Origin: Lachnospiraceae bacterium
GTDB lineage: Bacteria; Bacillota_A; Clostridia; Lachnospirales; Lachnospiraceae
Reading direction: 5' to 3'
Length of the DNA stretch: 25,735 bases
Assembly: GCA_016291475.1 (NCBI GenBank)
Contig: JAEEXJ010000043.1
Location: forward strand, 1 to 25,735
The notes beneath the pieces were generated by a model that was not told the origin of the DNA, did no database searches, and was given only the letters and a program-made list of their open reading frames with translations. This document shows, piece by piece, positions 1 through 7,060 of the stretch. The position numbers were made by a program, and so were the translations under genes. Position 1 is the stretch's first letter. Each line of letters begins with the position of its first letter.

Positions 1-2
1 AA

Positions 3-344
3 GAAGTACAAGTGGATAGAAAGAGCATCGAAGAGTATCGGGAAGATGCAGAGAAATATGCCGCGACAGGAAGATTCTATTTTTGGATAGATGATCAAAA
101 CAGAAAAATCGCAAGCTGTCAGTATGCTCCTGCTGGAGATATGGCTTCTATTAATATGGTATATACCCAAAAAGCACACCGAAGAAAGCATTATGCTGAA
201 AATCTGGTTTATCATGTTACTAAGATTGTGGAGGATGCAGGCTATACTCCCATGCTATATACCAATGCGGATTATGCTGCATCGAATGCTTGCTATGAAA
301 AAATAGGATATGTACTAAGAGGTAAATTATGTACATTAGGCTGA
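3..344 (+). CDS. GNAT family N-acetyltransferase, 5'-truncated by window edge
   Basis: This is the C-terminal part of a GCN5-related N-acetyltransferase, which would transfer an acetyl group from acetyl-CoA to an unknown amine. The frame stays open to the left edge (codons GAA GTA CAA precede the GTG at 12), so the true start lies outside the window and GTG 12 is probably internal. Visible are a central beta strand (ASINMVYTQ), a degenerate acetyl-CoA loop (HRRKHYAENL, with His where a Gly is usual) and the typical motif B pattern NADYAASNACYEKIGY (S/A-N-x-x-Y-x-x-x-G-Y). The fold assignment is good; the substrate cannot be told. The gene ends 76 bases before the next ORF and reads in the same direction. 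Confidence 0.8.
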   Translation, partial: EVQVDRKSIEEYREDAEKYAATGRFYFWIDDQNRKIASCQYAPAGDMASINMVYTQKAHRRKHYAENLVYHVTKIVEDAGYTPMLYTNADYAASNACYEKIGYVLRGKLCTLG

Positions 345-420
345 AACGGTAATTCGTACTCTGGAAGATAAACCGGAATACAATGTAGACCGATAAATTC
401 ATAATTTCCGTGGAGATACA

Positions 421-960
421 ATGCTTTTATACCATTATTTTGATAAGAAAACTGGTCCGTTTCGGAATCTGTCAGACCTAAGCGAAGAAGAAGCCAATAA
501 GGTGCTTCTGGCCATAAAGTCCGAAAAGCCTGAAAGCATGTGTGCAAAAAGGCAAGACAGTTACGTTGCCGATAGAAGGCGATTCGAAGAGATACTAAGG
601 ACCGAGTTCCGGAAAAAAGGCGGGAAGATTGAACGCGAAGTCCCCCACTATCTGGTGGTTGGTGAATGCCCATGGTTACAGAGCTGGTTTGAAGACTGCG
701 ATCACATAGTGATTGATACGGCAGACCTGGATCTGAGCACAGTCTCTTTTACCTATGGAGATTCTCATCCAACGTTCAGTGACCGTGTTAATGATGGAAA
801 AGAGTACAGAAAGAAGCTCTATACATATGACGAGATATTAGGCGTGATTGAAAAGTACGGACTTCCTCAGGACTGGAACCCGGATGGGAAATACGGCCCG
901 GAGCGGTACGTCGAAGCTCATGTGTGGAGTGATAGGGGAATAAAAGATGGCATCGAGTAA
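421..960 (+). CDS. Conserved-looking hypothetical protein, 179 aa
   Basis: I do not recognise a named domain. The 179-residue protein is soluble, mixed alpha/beta and acidic, with no signal peptide or membrane segment. Notable stretches are a conserved-looking HYLVVGECPWLQSWF near the middle, an acidic run DHIVIDTADLDLSTVSFTYGD, and a C-terminal YGPERYVEAHVWSD that resembles a folded core rather than random sequence. A ribosome site GGAG at 412-415 sits five bases before ATG 421, which fixes the start. The stop overlaps the next gene by 14 bases, so the two are probably translated together. Being hypothetical, its role is left open; an enzyme or a small-molecule binding protein is equally possible. 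Confidence 0.75.
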   Translation: MLLYHYFDKKTGPFRNLSDLSEEEANKVLLAIKSEKPESMCAKRQDSYVADRRRFEEILRTEFRKKGGKIEREVPHYLVVGECPWLQSWFEDCDHIVIDTADLDLSTVSFTYGDSHPTFSDRVNDGKEYRKKLYTYDEILGVIEKYGLPQDWNPDGKYGPERYVEAHVWSDRGIKDGIE

Positions 961-1261
961 AGATTATTTGGATTTTATTTTAGAACAGCTCTCAGAGCTG
1001 GATGATATAACATACAGGGCGATGATGGGAGAATACATCATCTATTATCGTGGAAAAGTTGTCGGTGGCATTTATGATGACCGCTTTCTTGTGAAGCCTG
1101 TAAAGTCTGCTGTGAAAATGATGCCGGAAGCCGGTCTGGAACTTCCATACGAGGGAGCGAAGGAGATGCTCCTTGTCGATAATGTAGAAAACAAAGAGTT
1201 TCTTCGCAATCTGTTAGAGGCGATGTATGAAGAGTTACCTGCCCCGAAGAAAAAGAAGTGA
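947..1261 (+). CDS. TfoX N-terminal domain-like protein, 104 aa
   Basis: This stand-alone protein matches the N-terminal domain family of TfoX/Sxy. Typical features are an N-terminal helix (YLDFILEQLSEL), the family hallmark R-x-M-M-G-E-Y-x-I-Y-Y near residues 24-34, a GGIYDDRFLVKP strand turn, and a late helix with LPYEGAKEML. TfoX/Sxy regulates competence in gamma-proteobacteria, but Firmicute proteins carrying only this domain have no established role, so no competence function is claimed. The gene overlaps the end of the upstream unknown gene by 14 bases. The C-terminus ends in a lysine-rich tail (PKKKK), which might bind nucleic acid; that is inference only. Confidence 0.82.
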   Translation: MASSKDYLDFILEQLSELDDITYRAMMGEYIIYYRGKVVGGIYDDRFLVKPVKSAVKMMPEAGLELPYEGAKEMLLVDNVENKEFLRNLLEAMYEELPAPKKKK

Positions 1262-1297
1262 GCTATAGTAAGGAAAAACGGAATATAGGAGCATTGT

Positions 1298-1849
1298 ATG
1301 GGACTGTTCAATAAAATTTTTTCAAATAATAAAGACAAACAATCGGATAAGAAAAGTTTTACTGATGTTGAGATTAAAAATTCTTATTTTGGAAATGGAA
1401 TCTTAGTGAAGGATTCAAATTCTGAACCTCCTTGTTATAAAGATATAAAAAGTGGATTTGATGGGATTGATTCTTTCGGCAAAAAAAGTGATATACCTTA
1501 CGACCTGCATGAATTCATTGTGAAAGAGGATAATATAGATTATGTCCTTGCTTCTCTGGAGAAGATTTATAAGAAATCCGATCAGATAATGGAAGGCTGC
1601 TATGACGAAATATATAACGAAATAATTAACTTCTTTGAAGATGGCAGATGCTTAAAGAATGAATTCAATCTGGATTATTTGAAAGAAAACTGGTACGTTT
1701 CCGGAATAGCTATTTATGATGACAATGTAGAATTTTCTATTGGTATAAACGCTGCAGAAAATCATGAAGAAGATAGTTATTATGAAATAATGATATCTGT
1801 TGAATATGATACACAAGAAGCGGAAATTTCGTTTAATGTAGTATGGTAA
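1298..1849 (+). CDS. Hypothetical acidic protein, 183 aa, AT-rich
   Basis: Unrecognised. The protein starts with a basic, Asn/Lys-rich segment (GLFNKIFSNNKDKQSDKK), then becomes acidic and Tyr/Asp/Glu-rich, with a beta-rich C-terminus (WYVSGIAIYDDNVEFSIGI and ISVEYDTQEAEISFNVVW). No signal peptide or membrane segment is seen. AGGAG at 1287-1291, six bases upstream, supports ATG 1298. Codon use is clearly more AT-rich than its neighbours (many AAT, GAT, TAT and ATA codons), hinting at a different history. Small acidic proteins of this shape include toxin-immunity proteins, but no toxin gene lies beside it, so that idea is only a suggestion. The last seven bases overlap a longer, less likely reading of the next ORF. 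Confidence 0.7.
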   Translation: MGLFNKIFSNNKDKQSDKKSFTDVEIKNSYFGNGILVKDSNSEPPCYKDIKSGFDGIDSFGKKSDIPYDLHEFIVKEDNIDYVLASLEKIYKKSDQIMEGCYDEIYNEIINFFEDGRCLKNEFNLDYLKENWYVSGIAIYDDNVEFSIGINAAENHEEDSYYEIMISVEYDTQEAEISFNVVW

Positions 1850-1884
1850 ATAGAAATCGTAGGTCCGAAGAAAAGGTGATTATT

Positions 1885-2124
1885 ATGGAGAAAAGTATGG
1901 AGTTTAAATCAATTCTCATAAAAGATACTACCAAAGAAGAACGTGAGGTGATCGTTAAAAACTCCATGGACTGCGGAGGCGGATGCGAGAACTGTTCATC
2001 CTGCTGGCTTGGTGGTGGTTCGCCTTGGGATATCTATCAGGACTATATAGATGGGAAGCGTGAGATTCGGGAAATCAACGCAGAATATATGGACAGATAC
2101 CGTCAAGGCAGGAATATCGTGTGA
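1885..2124 (+). CDS. Small Cys-rich protein, paralogue 1 (79 aa)
   Basis: First of three related small proteins in this window. It contains ILIKDTTKEEREVIV, then a Cys cluster CGGGCENCSSC, then YQDYIDGKREIREINAEY. The middle cluster has four cysteines in a C-x3-C-x2-C-x2-C arrangement able to bind a metal or a small Fe-S cluster, although binding is not shown. The frame is open back to ATG 1843, but AAAAGGTGAT at 1871-1880 directly before ATG 1885 and the paralogue alignment favour 1885. It is followed 9 bases later by a second paralogue, so both are probably on one transcript. The function is unknown. It shares nearly every recognisable position with the protein at 16733 except the number of cysteines. 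Confidence 0.78.
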   Translation: MEKSMEFKSILIKDTTKEEREVIVKNSMDCGGGCENCSSCWLGGGSPWDIYQDYIDGKREIREINAEYMDRYRQGRNIV

Positions 2125-2133
2125 GGTGATGCT

Positions 2134-2334
2134 ATGATAAATGCACCGCTGATCGAATTGTCCTCTGAAGAGGAACGCAGGGCATTCATAAAAAACAAGT
2201 ACCCATGCATCGCGGATTGCGATATGTGCGGTCTTTGCAAGATTTTTCACGGCAAAGATCCTGAGAATGCTTATCATGATTATATAATGGGTATACGTAC
2301 ATTCGCTGAGGTATCGGATGACTATAAACATTGA
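2134..2334 (+). CDS. Small Cys-rich protein, paralogue 2 (66 aa)
   Basis: This is a divergent member of the same family as the genes at 1885 and 16733. It keeps the opening pattern (LIELSSEEERRAFI against LIKDTTKEEREVIV), a central cluster CIADCDMCGLC with C-x3-C-x2-C-x2-C spacing, and a closing YHDYIMGIRTFAEV matching YQDYIDGKREIREI. AGGTGAT at 2124-2130 precedes ATG 2134 and overlaps the stop codon of paralogue 1, so the two genes are likely translationally coupled. The tail after the DYI motif is shorter than in the other two. The cysteine spacing is the same as in paralogue 1, arguing that the cluster rather than the surrounding sequence is under selection. Function unknown. Confidence 0.75.
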   Translation: MINAPLIELSSEEERRAFIKNKYPCIADCDMCGLCKIFHGKDPENAYHDYIMGIRTFAEVSDDYKH

Positions 2335-2378
2335 ATTTCAGGATAATTGACAGCAGGGAGAATGATCATTAAGGCGTT

Positions 2379-3605
2379 ATGCAGACTATAACCGGACAAC
2401 AGGCAAGGCTGTTCATACTTTCAAAGCAGGGGCTTATCGGTCAGTACCGTTTTATCGGAAAGGACGGTGCGTATACTTATGTGCGTCAGGCCGGATGCAT
2501 TCAGTATGATCCCGTTGATGTCTGTGGCAAGAATGCTGAACTCACACTTCAGTCCAGAGTTAAGAACTTCAAAAAGACAATGCTCTATGACCTTCTGTAT
2601 GAAGATAGAAAACTTGTTGATTATGCAGACAAGGAACTATCCATCTGGGCTTCTGAAGACTGGCCGTATTTCTCGTCCTATAGAGAAAGAAGCAAAAAAC
2701 TCGGCAGAACATTTAAGGGACTCCAAAAACTTGAGAAACAGGCAATTGAATATATAGAAGCTAACGGTCCTGTATCGAGCGATTCCCTTCCCGTAGAAGG
2801 TGAAATATACTGGCATTCTTCGATGCATTGGAGCGGAAATTGGCATAAGAAATCACAGGCTGCCCGTTCGGTCTTGGAACAGCTTTATACAGACGGAGTA
2901 TTGATCATCCATCACAAAAAAGGAAGCAGGAAATATTACGACCTTGCCGGGAAACATTTGCCACGCCCGATTCTGGATGCAGAAAATCCATGCGGTAATG
3001 AAGAAGAATTCACAGCATGGCGTGTGCTCCGCAGGATTGGCGCGGTTGGACTTCTTTGGGATAAGAACAGTACCGCATTTCTTGGAATAGATATAAATGC
3101 AGAAAAAAGGAAAATGATCCTGGAAAGTTTGACAGCGCAAGGGAAGATATGCCCTGTGGCTGTTCAGGGAATAAAGCAGACGTTTTATTATCGTTCCGAG
3201 GATGATCCGCTGATGAAATCAATAGTTGATGGAAGTGCTGATCTGAAACCGAGAATGTCGTTCATAGCCCCTTTGGATCCTCTTATGTGGGATAAATCTC
3301 TGATATTGGCATTATGGGACTATCAGTATTCCTGGGAGATATATACACCTGCCGACAAACGTAAATATGGATACTATACGTTTCCGATTCTGTTAGGAGA
3401 TCGTTTTGTCGGGCGAATCGAAGCTGTTCCTGACCGCAAGGTAAAAGTCCTTACAGTGAAGGGACTTTGGTGGGAACCGGGAATTCGTCAGACAAAGAAA
3501 TTGATCAGGGAATTGGAAAAAACGTTGATCCGCTTTGCTGAGTTTAATGACTGTGACAGTGTGTCCGAAGAGGACCTTAAAAGCTGGATTGACGGATTAC
3601 AGTAA
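2379..3605 (+). CDS. YcaQ/AlkX-type winged-helix DNA glycosylase family protein
   Basis: A 408-residue member of the HTH_42 family (PF06224), built of tandem winged-helix domains. Characterised members (AlkZ, YcaQ/AlkX) are monofunctional glycosylases that remove bulky or crosslinked alkylated bases. The N-terminal helix QQARLFILSKQGL is followed by CIQYDPVDVCGKNAELTLQSR, where Gln42-Tyr43-Asp44 fits the catalytic Q-hydrophobic-D motif of the YcaQ/AlkX branch; AlkZ has Q-x-Q. Further family patterns are YWHSSMHWSGNWHKK near the middle and PLDPLMWDKSL late in the protein. The length is usual for the family. The start is supported only by a short AAGG at 2371-2374, so it is a little uncertain. 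Likely cytosolic DNA repair or self-protection against DNA-damaging metabolites. Confidence 0.85.
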   Translation: MQTITGQQARLFILSKQGLIGQYRFIGKDGAYTYVRQAGCIQYDPVDVCGKNAELTLQSRVKNFKKTMLYDLLYEDRKLVDYADKELSIWASEDWPYFSSYRERSKKLGRTFKGLQKLEKQAIEYIEANGPVSSDSLPVEGEIYWHSSMHWSGNWHKKSQAARSVLEQLYTDGVLIIHHKKGSRKYYDLAGKHLPRPILDAENPCGNEEEFTAWRVLRRIGAVGLLWDKNSTAFLGIDINAEKRKMILESLTAQGKICPVAVQGIKQTFYYRSEDDPLMKSIVDGSADLKPRMSFIAPLDPLMWDKSLILALWDYQYSWEIYTPADKRKYGYYTFPILLGDRFVGRIEAVPDRKVKVLTVKGLWWEPGIRQTKKLIRELEKTLIRFAEFNDCDSVSEEDLKSWIDGLQ

Positions 3606-3627
3606 AGGAACCGAAAGGAGATAGAAT

Positions 3628-4362
3628 ATGGCAGAAAAAATCGTACAGACCGCAGGCCGTACGCAGCTTGGTGAGTTTGCTCCCGAGTTTGCACATTACA
3701 ATGATGATGTACTGTTCGGAGAAAACTGGAATAATCAGGATATTGATATCAAGACCAGAAGCATCATTACGGTAGTTGCGCTTATGTCTCAGGGGATAAC
3801 CGATTCGAGTCTTAAGTATCATATTACGAATGCCAAAAATAACGGTGTATCACAGAGGGAAATGGCTGCGATAATCACACATGTCGCATTCTATAGCGGA
3901 TGGCCTAAGGCGTGGGCGGTTTTCAATCTTGCGAAGGAAGTTTATAACGAAAAAATACAGGAATTGACAGAAAAAGATAAGTATCAGAATTCGATCTTTT
4001 TCCCGATCGGTGATCCGAATCCTTACGGAGAGTTTTTTGAAGGGCAGAGCTATCTTGCTCCTGTATCCGAAGATCAGATTCCGATATTCAATGTAACCTT
4101 TGAGCCGGGATGCAGAAACCACTGGCATATCCATCATGCGAAAAGTGGTGGCGGTCAGATGCTGATCTGTGTCGGAGGCAGAGGATATTATCAGGAAGAA
4201 GGTAAAGAAGCTGTCGAAATGACCCCCGGAAAGGTAATCAATATTCCGGCGAATGTAAAGCATTGGCACGGAGCTGCTCCGGACTCATGGTTTTCACACC
4301 TGGCTATAGAGATTCCCGGGGATGAAGGATCAACGGAGTGGTGTGAGCCGGTGACAGATTAA
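3628..4362 (+). CDS. Carboxymuconolactone decarboxylase-like/cupin fusion protein
   Basis: Two domains in 244 residues. Residues about 15-110 form an all-helical carboxymuconolactone decarboxylase (CMD) domain (TRSIITVVALMSQGITDSSLKYHI, then MAAIITHVAFYSGWPKAWAV). The CxxC redox pair of AhpD is absent, so peroxidase activity is unlikely. Residues about 150-235 form a cupin with a metal-binding set: His165, His167 and His169 in CRNHWHIHH, Gln177, and His212/His214 in KHWHGA. Such fusions occur widely in gut Firmicutes and are usually annotated only by domain; a decarboxylase or isomerase role on a small cyclic acid is inferred. AAAGGAGATAG upstream gives a strong ribosome site for ATG 3628, 22 bases after the glycosylase gene. 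Confidence 0.88.
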   Translation: MAEKIVQTAGRTQLGEFAPEFAHYNDDVLFGENWNNQDIDIKTRSIITVVALMSQGITDSSLKYHITNAKNNGVSQREMAAIITHVAFYSGWPKAWAVFNLAKEVYNEKIQELTEKDKYQNSIFFPIGDPNPYGEFFEGQSYLAPVSEDQIPIFNVTFEPGCRNHWHIHHAKSGGGQMLICVGGRGYYQEEGKEAVEMTPGKVINIPANVKHWHGAAPDSWFSHLAIEIPGDEGSTEWCEPVTD

Positions 4363-4458
4363 GTCAAAATTCGTACTAACGTATATTATGAATCTAATAC
4401 CGGATGAGCCGCCTGATGATAAAATGGAAGAAATACCATGAAACCGGGAGGGATAGAT

Positions 4459-5244
4459 ATGATAGTCAAAGGTATAGATGAAGGAAAAGAATTTGACTGG
4501 GGCAAGACCTCAGCTGACTATGCAAAATTCAGAGACATTTATCCTCAGGAGTTTTATGATTATATTCTGAATCTGGGGCTTTGTAAGGACGGACAGAAAG
4601 TTCTTGACCTTGGAACCGGAACCGGAGTGCTTCCCAGAAACATGTACAAGTATGGAGCTAGCTGGATAGGAACCGATATCGCAGAGAACCAGATCAAGCA
4701 GGCAAAGAGGCTTTCTAAGGAAGCCGGAATGGACATTGAGTTTTTTGCATCAAGATCGGAAGATGTTTCTTTTCCGGATAATACATTTGATGTTATTACC
4801 GCGTGCCAGTGCATATGGTATTTTGATCATGATATAACTGCTCCGAAATTTGCTTCCATGCTTAAACCGGGCGGTAAATTCCTGATCCTGTATATGGGCT
4901 GGCTCCCTTATGAAGATGATATTGCGGGAAAGAGTGAAGAAATAATCCTAAAATACAATCCGGGATGGAACGGATGCGGTGATACTGTTCATCACGTATT
5001 GGTTCCTGATCAGTATCTTAAGTTCTTTGAGCTGGAATCTATCAATGAGTTCCGTGTTGATCTTCCGTTTACCAGACAGTCCTGGCATGGCCGCATGCGT
5101 GCCTGTAGGGGAGTGGGAGCATCCATGACACCCGAAACAGTTGCAATATGGGATAAAGAACACATGGAGATGCTGGAAAAGAATGCACCTGAAAATTTCA
5201 TGGTGAAACATTACGTATCCATAGCAGAATTATCTAAGTTGTGA
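4459..5244 (+). CDS. Class I SAM-dependent methyltransferase, 261 aa
   Basis: A Rossmann-fold methyltransferase. Motif I is VLDLGTGTGVLPRNM (about residues 48-62), followed by an acidic turn after strand 2 (WIGTDIAENQ), motif II/III region FPDNTFDVITACQCIWYF, and motif post-III LKPGGKFLILYMGW. This is the Methyltransf_11/UbiE-like arrangement; the substrate is unknown. The C-terminal third (PFTRQSWHGRMRACRG and beyond) is typical of a substrate cap. ATG 4438 is in frame and seven codons earlier, but GGGAGG at 4446-4451 lies seven bases before ATG 4459, so the shorter start is chosen. The 96 bases before it hold no other gene. Confidence 0.9.
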   Translation: MIVKGIDEGKEFDWGKTSADYAKFRDIYPQEFYDYILNLGLCKDGQKVLDLGTGTGVLPRNMYKYGASWIGTDIAENQIKQAKRLSKEAGMDIEFFASRSEDVSFPDNTFDVITACQCIWYFDHDITAPKFASMLKPGGKFLILYMGWLPYEDDIAGKSEEIILKYNPGWNGCGDTVHHVLVPDQYLKFFELESINEFRVDLPFTRQSWHGRMRACRGVGASMTPETVAIWDKEHMEMLEKNAPENFMVKHYVSIAELSKL

Positions 5245-5266
5245 TGGTATGTAGAAGCGGCATTGG

Positions 5267-5324
5267 TTGACATTGCCCCAAGGGCAGGCTTTATCATTGC
5301 TTTATAATATCCGGAGGCAATGAT
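5267..5324 (+). promoter_or_regulatory. Candidate promoter/operator region of the Nudix gene
   Basis: The sequence has a perfect TTGACA at 5267-5272 and a perfect TATAAT at 5303-5308, but they are 30 bases apart, too far for one sigma-A promoter. A weaker TTTATC at 5290-5295 gives 17-base spacing to TTGACA. An eight-base dyad, ATCATTGC at 5293-5300 and GCAATGAT at 5317-5324, encloses both TATAAT and the GGAG of the ribosome site. It could be an operator or an RNA hairpin over the ribosome site. Confidence 0.4.
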
Positions 5325-5330
5325 CCTGTT

Positions 5331-5840
5331 ATGAAGATTGATAAATATATTAAGATGTACCAAAATGGCGGATATATAAAGGAAATGCGTAAATATGTCG
5401 GCCATGCCCCGATAATGACCTGCGCCTGCGGCGTGATCGTTGAAAATGATAAAGGCGAGATCTTATTGCAAAAAAGACGTGATAACGGATGCTGGGCGAT
5501 CATAGGCGGTTCGATGGAAGCGGGTGAAACCTTTGAGGAAACGGTGAGACGTGAAGCTATGGAAGAATCGGGACTGTCGCTCGGAAAGCTTGAGCTTTTT
5601 AATCTTTATTCCGGAAAAGACCGCATCATAGAATATCCGAACGGAGATATATGCTTCGGGCCGGGAATTGTTTTTATCACCAGGGAGTTTGAGGGTGATA
5701 TTGTTAATGACCCGGAAGAGGTCATTGAACATCGATTCTTTAAAAAATCGGAGTTGCCGAAAGATCTTAACACGTATGACAGGGATATTATCCTGGAATG
5801 GGCCCGGGCAGTCAATACAACTTCCCGTCATAATATCTGA
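5331..5840 (+). CDS. Nudix hydrolase, 169 aa
   Basis: A complete Nudix box, GX5EX7REUXEEXGU, spans Gly60 to Leu82 (GSMEAGETFEETVRREAMEE then SGL), so the Mg-binding Glu residues are intact and the enzyme should cleave a nucleoside diphosphate linked to another moiety. The N-terminal extension KYIKMYQNGGYIKEMRKYVGHAP before the core and the phrase NLYSGKDRIIEYPNGD fit the common Firmicute branch annotated as NUDIX or MutT-like; the substrate is not predictable. The ribosome site CCGGAGG at 5311-5317 is 13 bases before ATG 5331, longer than usual. The last 29 bases overlap the convergent DUF3810 gene. Confidence 0.92.
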   Translation: MKIDKYIKMYQNGGYIKEMRKYVGHAPIMTCACGVIVENDKGEILLQKRRDNGCWAIIGGSMEAGETFEETVRREAMEESGLSLGKLELFNLYSGKDRIIEYPNGDICFGPGIVFITREFEGDIVNDPEEVIEHRFFKKSELPKDLNTYDRDIILEWARAVNTTSRHNI

Positions 5841-6972
5841 GCATCAGAAGTACTACTCCGTCGTAGTTGTATTCCTGAAGTATTTCGGCCTGAGTGCTCC
5901 ATCCCACATCGGAGATTTCCGCAGCCTCGTCCGCATAATCCTCCAGAAAATGCTCATCCTGAAGATAAAGTTCCTGCGCTTCATTTTGGGCAGTTATGAC
6001 ATCCTGATACACCCGGTCCGATAAACAATGCTCAGTAGCATCATTTATGTACATATCAATATTGTCGCTTGCAATACATGACTGACAGTAAGCTTCGTCC
6101 ACAAAGCGGAATACGTAGTAATATCCGGAGTAACGGAGCACGGGATCATCACTGTTGACAAGAGATAAATAGCTTAGGAAATTTGCTTCATGTTCTTTGT
6201 AATATCCCATGTGGTGGGAACTTTCATGTGAATATAACGATGGAAAATAAAACCGGTTAATGTACTTGTTGTAGGTTGTTTCGAGAGTATACGGATACGT
6301 GTATCCTCCGATCCACATCCAGTCAAGCACATCGGAGCACATGGCGGGTTTTATGGTAGGGTAGTATCCGCTTAATCTTGGGAACTCATTAGAAATATCA
6401 TTCATGGCGACAGAGACTTTTTCCTCTGTCGCCTCTTTTGTATCGTAGATTACATTTCCGTTTTCATCTCTCGGAACAATCTGACATTCTTCATTGATAT
6501 GATCCGCAACATAAATATAAAGAGCACGCATCTCATCGACGGAGTATTCACGATCTGCCAAAGGCACAGCCCCCAATACCGAACTTCGGTAAGGGGTAAG
6601 CCACTGGTATGTGTATATTAGGAGAACGGACAAGAATATTATTACAAGACTTTTGAAGTATCCTGAAACGAAGGCTTTATAGGTGTTCTTTTTTCTCAGG
6701 AAGATAAAAAGAATAAGAATGGGGATCGTAAGGAGGATCAGTATCGCACCGAGATACATCAAGACCTCTCCCAGTGAAAAAGGGATTATTTCCGTGACCT
6801 TGGTGATCGGGTCGCGAAAGGCTTTATAGATATGGTCAGTGTAGAAATCAGACCAGGTTCTGCTTAAAGACAGTAAAATACCGAATACTATCAGAACAGT
6901 CATCACTGCGACCGTGATAAGGAACCTGCGATCGCGTTTGCCTGATTGTTTTGTTTTCCCCCCGGTTTTCAT
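5812..6972 (-). CDS. DUF3810-family membrane protein with HExxH motif, 386 aa
   Basis: Membrane-anchored metalloprotease-like protein. After a basic cytoplasmic start (KTGGKTKQSGKRDRR) come three likely membrane segments at about 17-37, 67-92 and 106-122, followed by a large extracytoplasmic domain. That domain carries His249-Glu250-Ser-Ser-His253, an HExxH zinc motif, followed at 261-268 by HEANFLSY, which supplies a further acidic ligand as in the DUF3810 family. Length is ordinary. No proteolysis has been shown for the family to my knowledge, so activity is inferred. It is the only minus-strand gene supported here. No ribosome site precedes the ATG, and the best -10 box lies only six bases upstream, so the message may be leaderless. 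Confidence 0.9.
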   Translation of the reverse strand: MKTGGKTKQSGKRDRRFLITVAVMTVLIVFGILLSLSRTWSDFYTDHIYKAFRDPITKVTEIIPFSLGEVLMYLGAILILLTIPILILFIFLRKKNTYKAFVSGYFKSLVIIFLSVLLIYTYQWLTPYRSSVLGAVPLADREYSVDEMRALYIYVADHINEECQIVPRDENGNVIYDTKEATEEKVSVAMNDISNEFPRLSGYYPTIKPAMCSDVLDWMWIGGYTYPYTLETTYNKYINRFYFPSLYSHESSHHMGYYKEHEANFLSYLSLVNSDDPVLRYSGYYYVFRFVDEAYCQSCIASDNIDMYINDATEHCLSDRVYQDVITAQNEAQELYLQDEHFLEDYADEAAEISDVGWSTQAEILQEYNYDGVVLLMLRYYDGKLY

Positions 6973-6978
6973 ATCTGT

Positions 6979-7008
6979 ATTATACTATGGAATTTATTTG
7001 CTTGTCTC
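6979..7008 (-). promoter_or_regulatory. Candidate promoter of the DUF3810 gene
   Basis: Reading the minus strand, GAGACA (7003-7008) and a perfect TATAAT (6979-6984) are 18 bases apart. Transcription from it would begin close to the ATG ending at 6972, predicting a leaderless or near-leaderless message. Its -35 box overlaps that of the divergent + promoter. Confidence 0.5.
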
Positions 7009-7030
7009 ATTTTTAATGAGTTCTTATGTT
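7002..7030 (+). promoter_or_regulatory. Candidate promoter of the HAD/radical SAM operon with a dyad
   Basis: TTGTCT at 7002-7007 and TATGTT at 7025-7030 are 17 bases apart. A perfect dyad CTCATT-TTT-AATGAG at 7006-7020 overlaps the -35 boxes of both this promoter and the divergent one, the place expected for an operator controlling both genes. The ribosome site and start of the first gene follow at 7048-7061. Confidence 0.45.
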
Positions 7031-7060
7031 AGAATGGAAAATGTGTTGGGAGGTACCGAT

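Noticed and set aside
4388..4441. 17-codon ORF overlapping the ATG before the methyltransferase
   Set aside because: No ribosome site and no complementarity to the downstream site; it appears to be chance.
5267..5308. TTGACA and TATAAT as one promoter
   Set aside because: The 30-base spacing is outside the range for sigma-A; they are reported only as separate elements.
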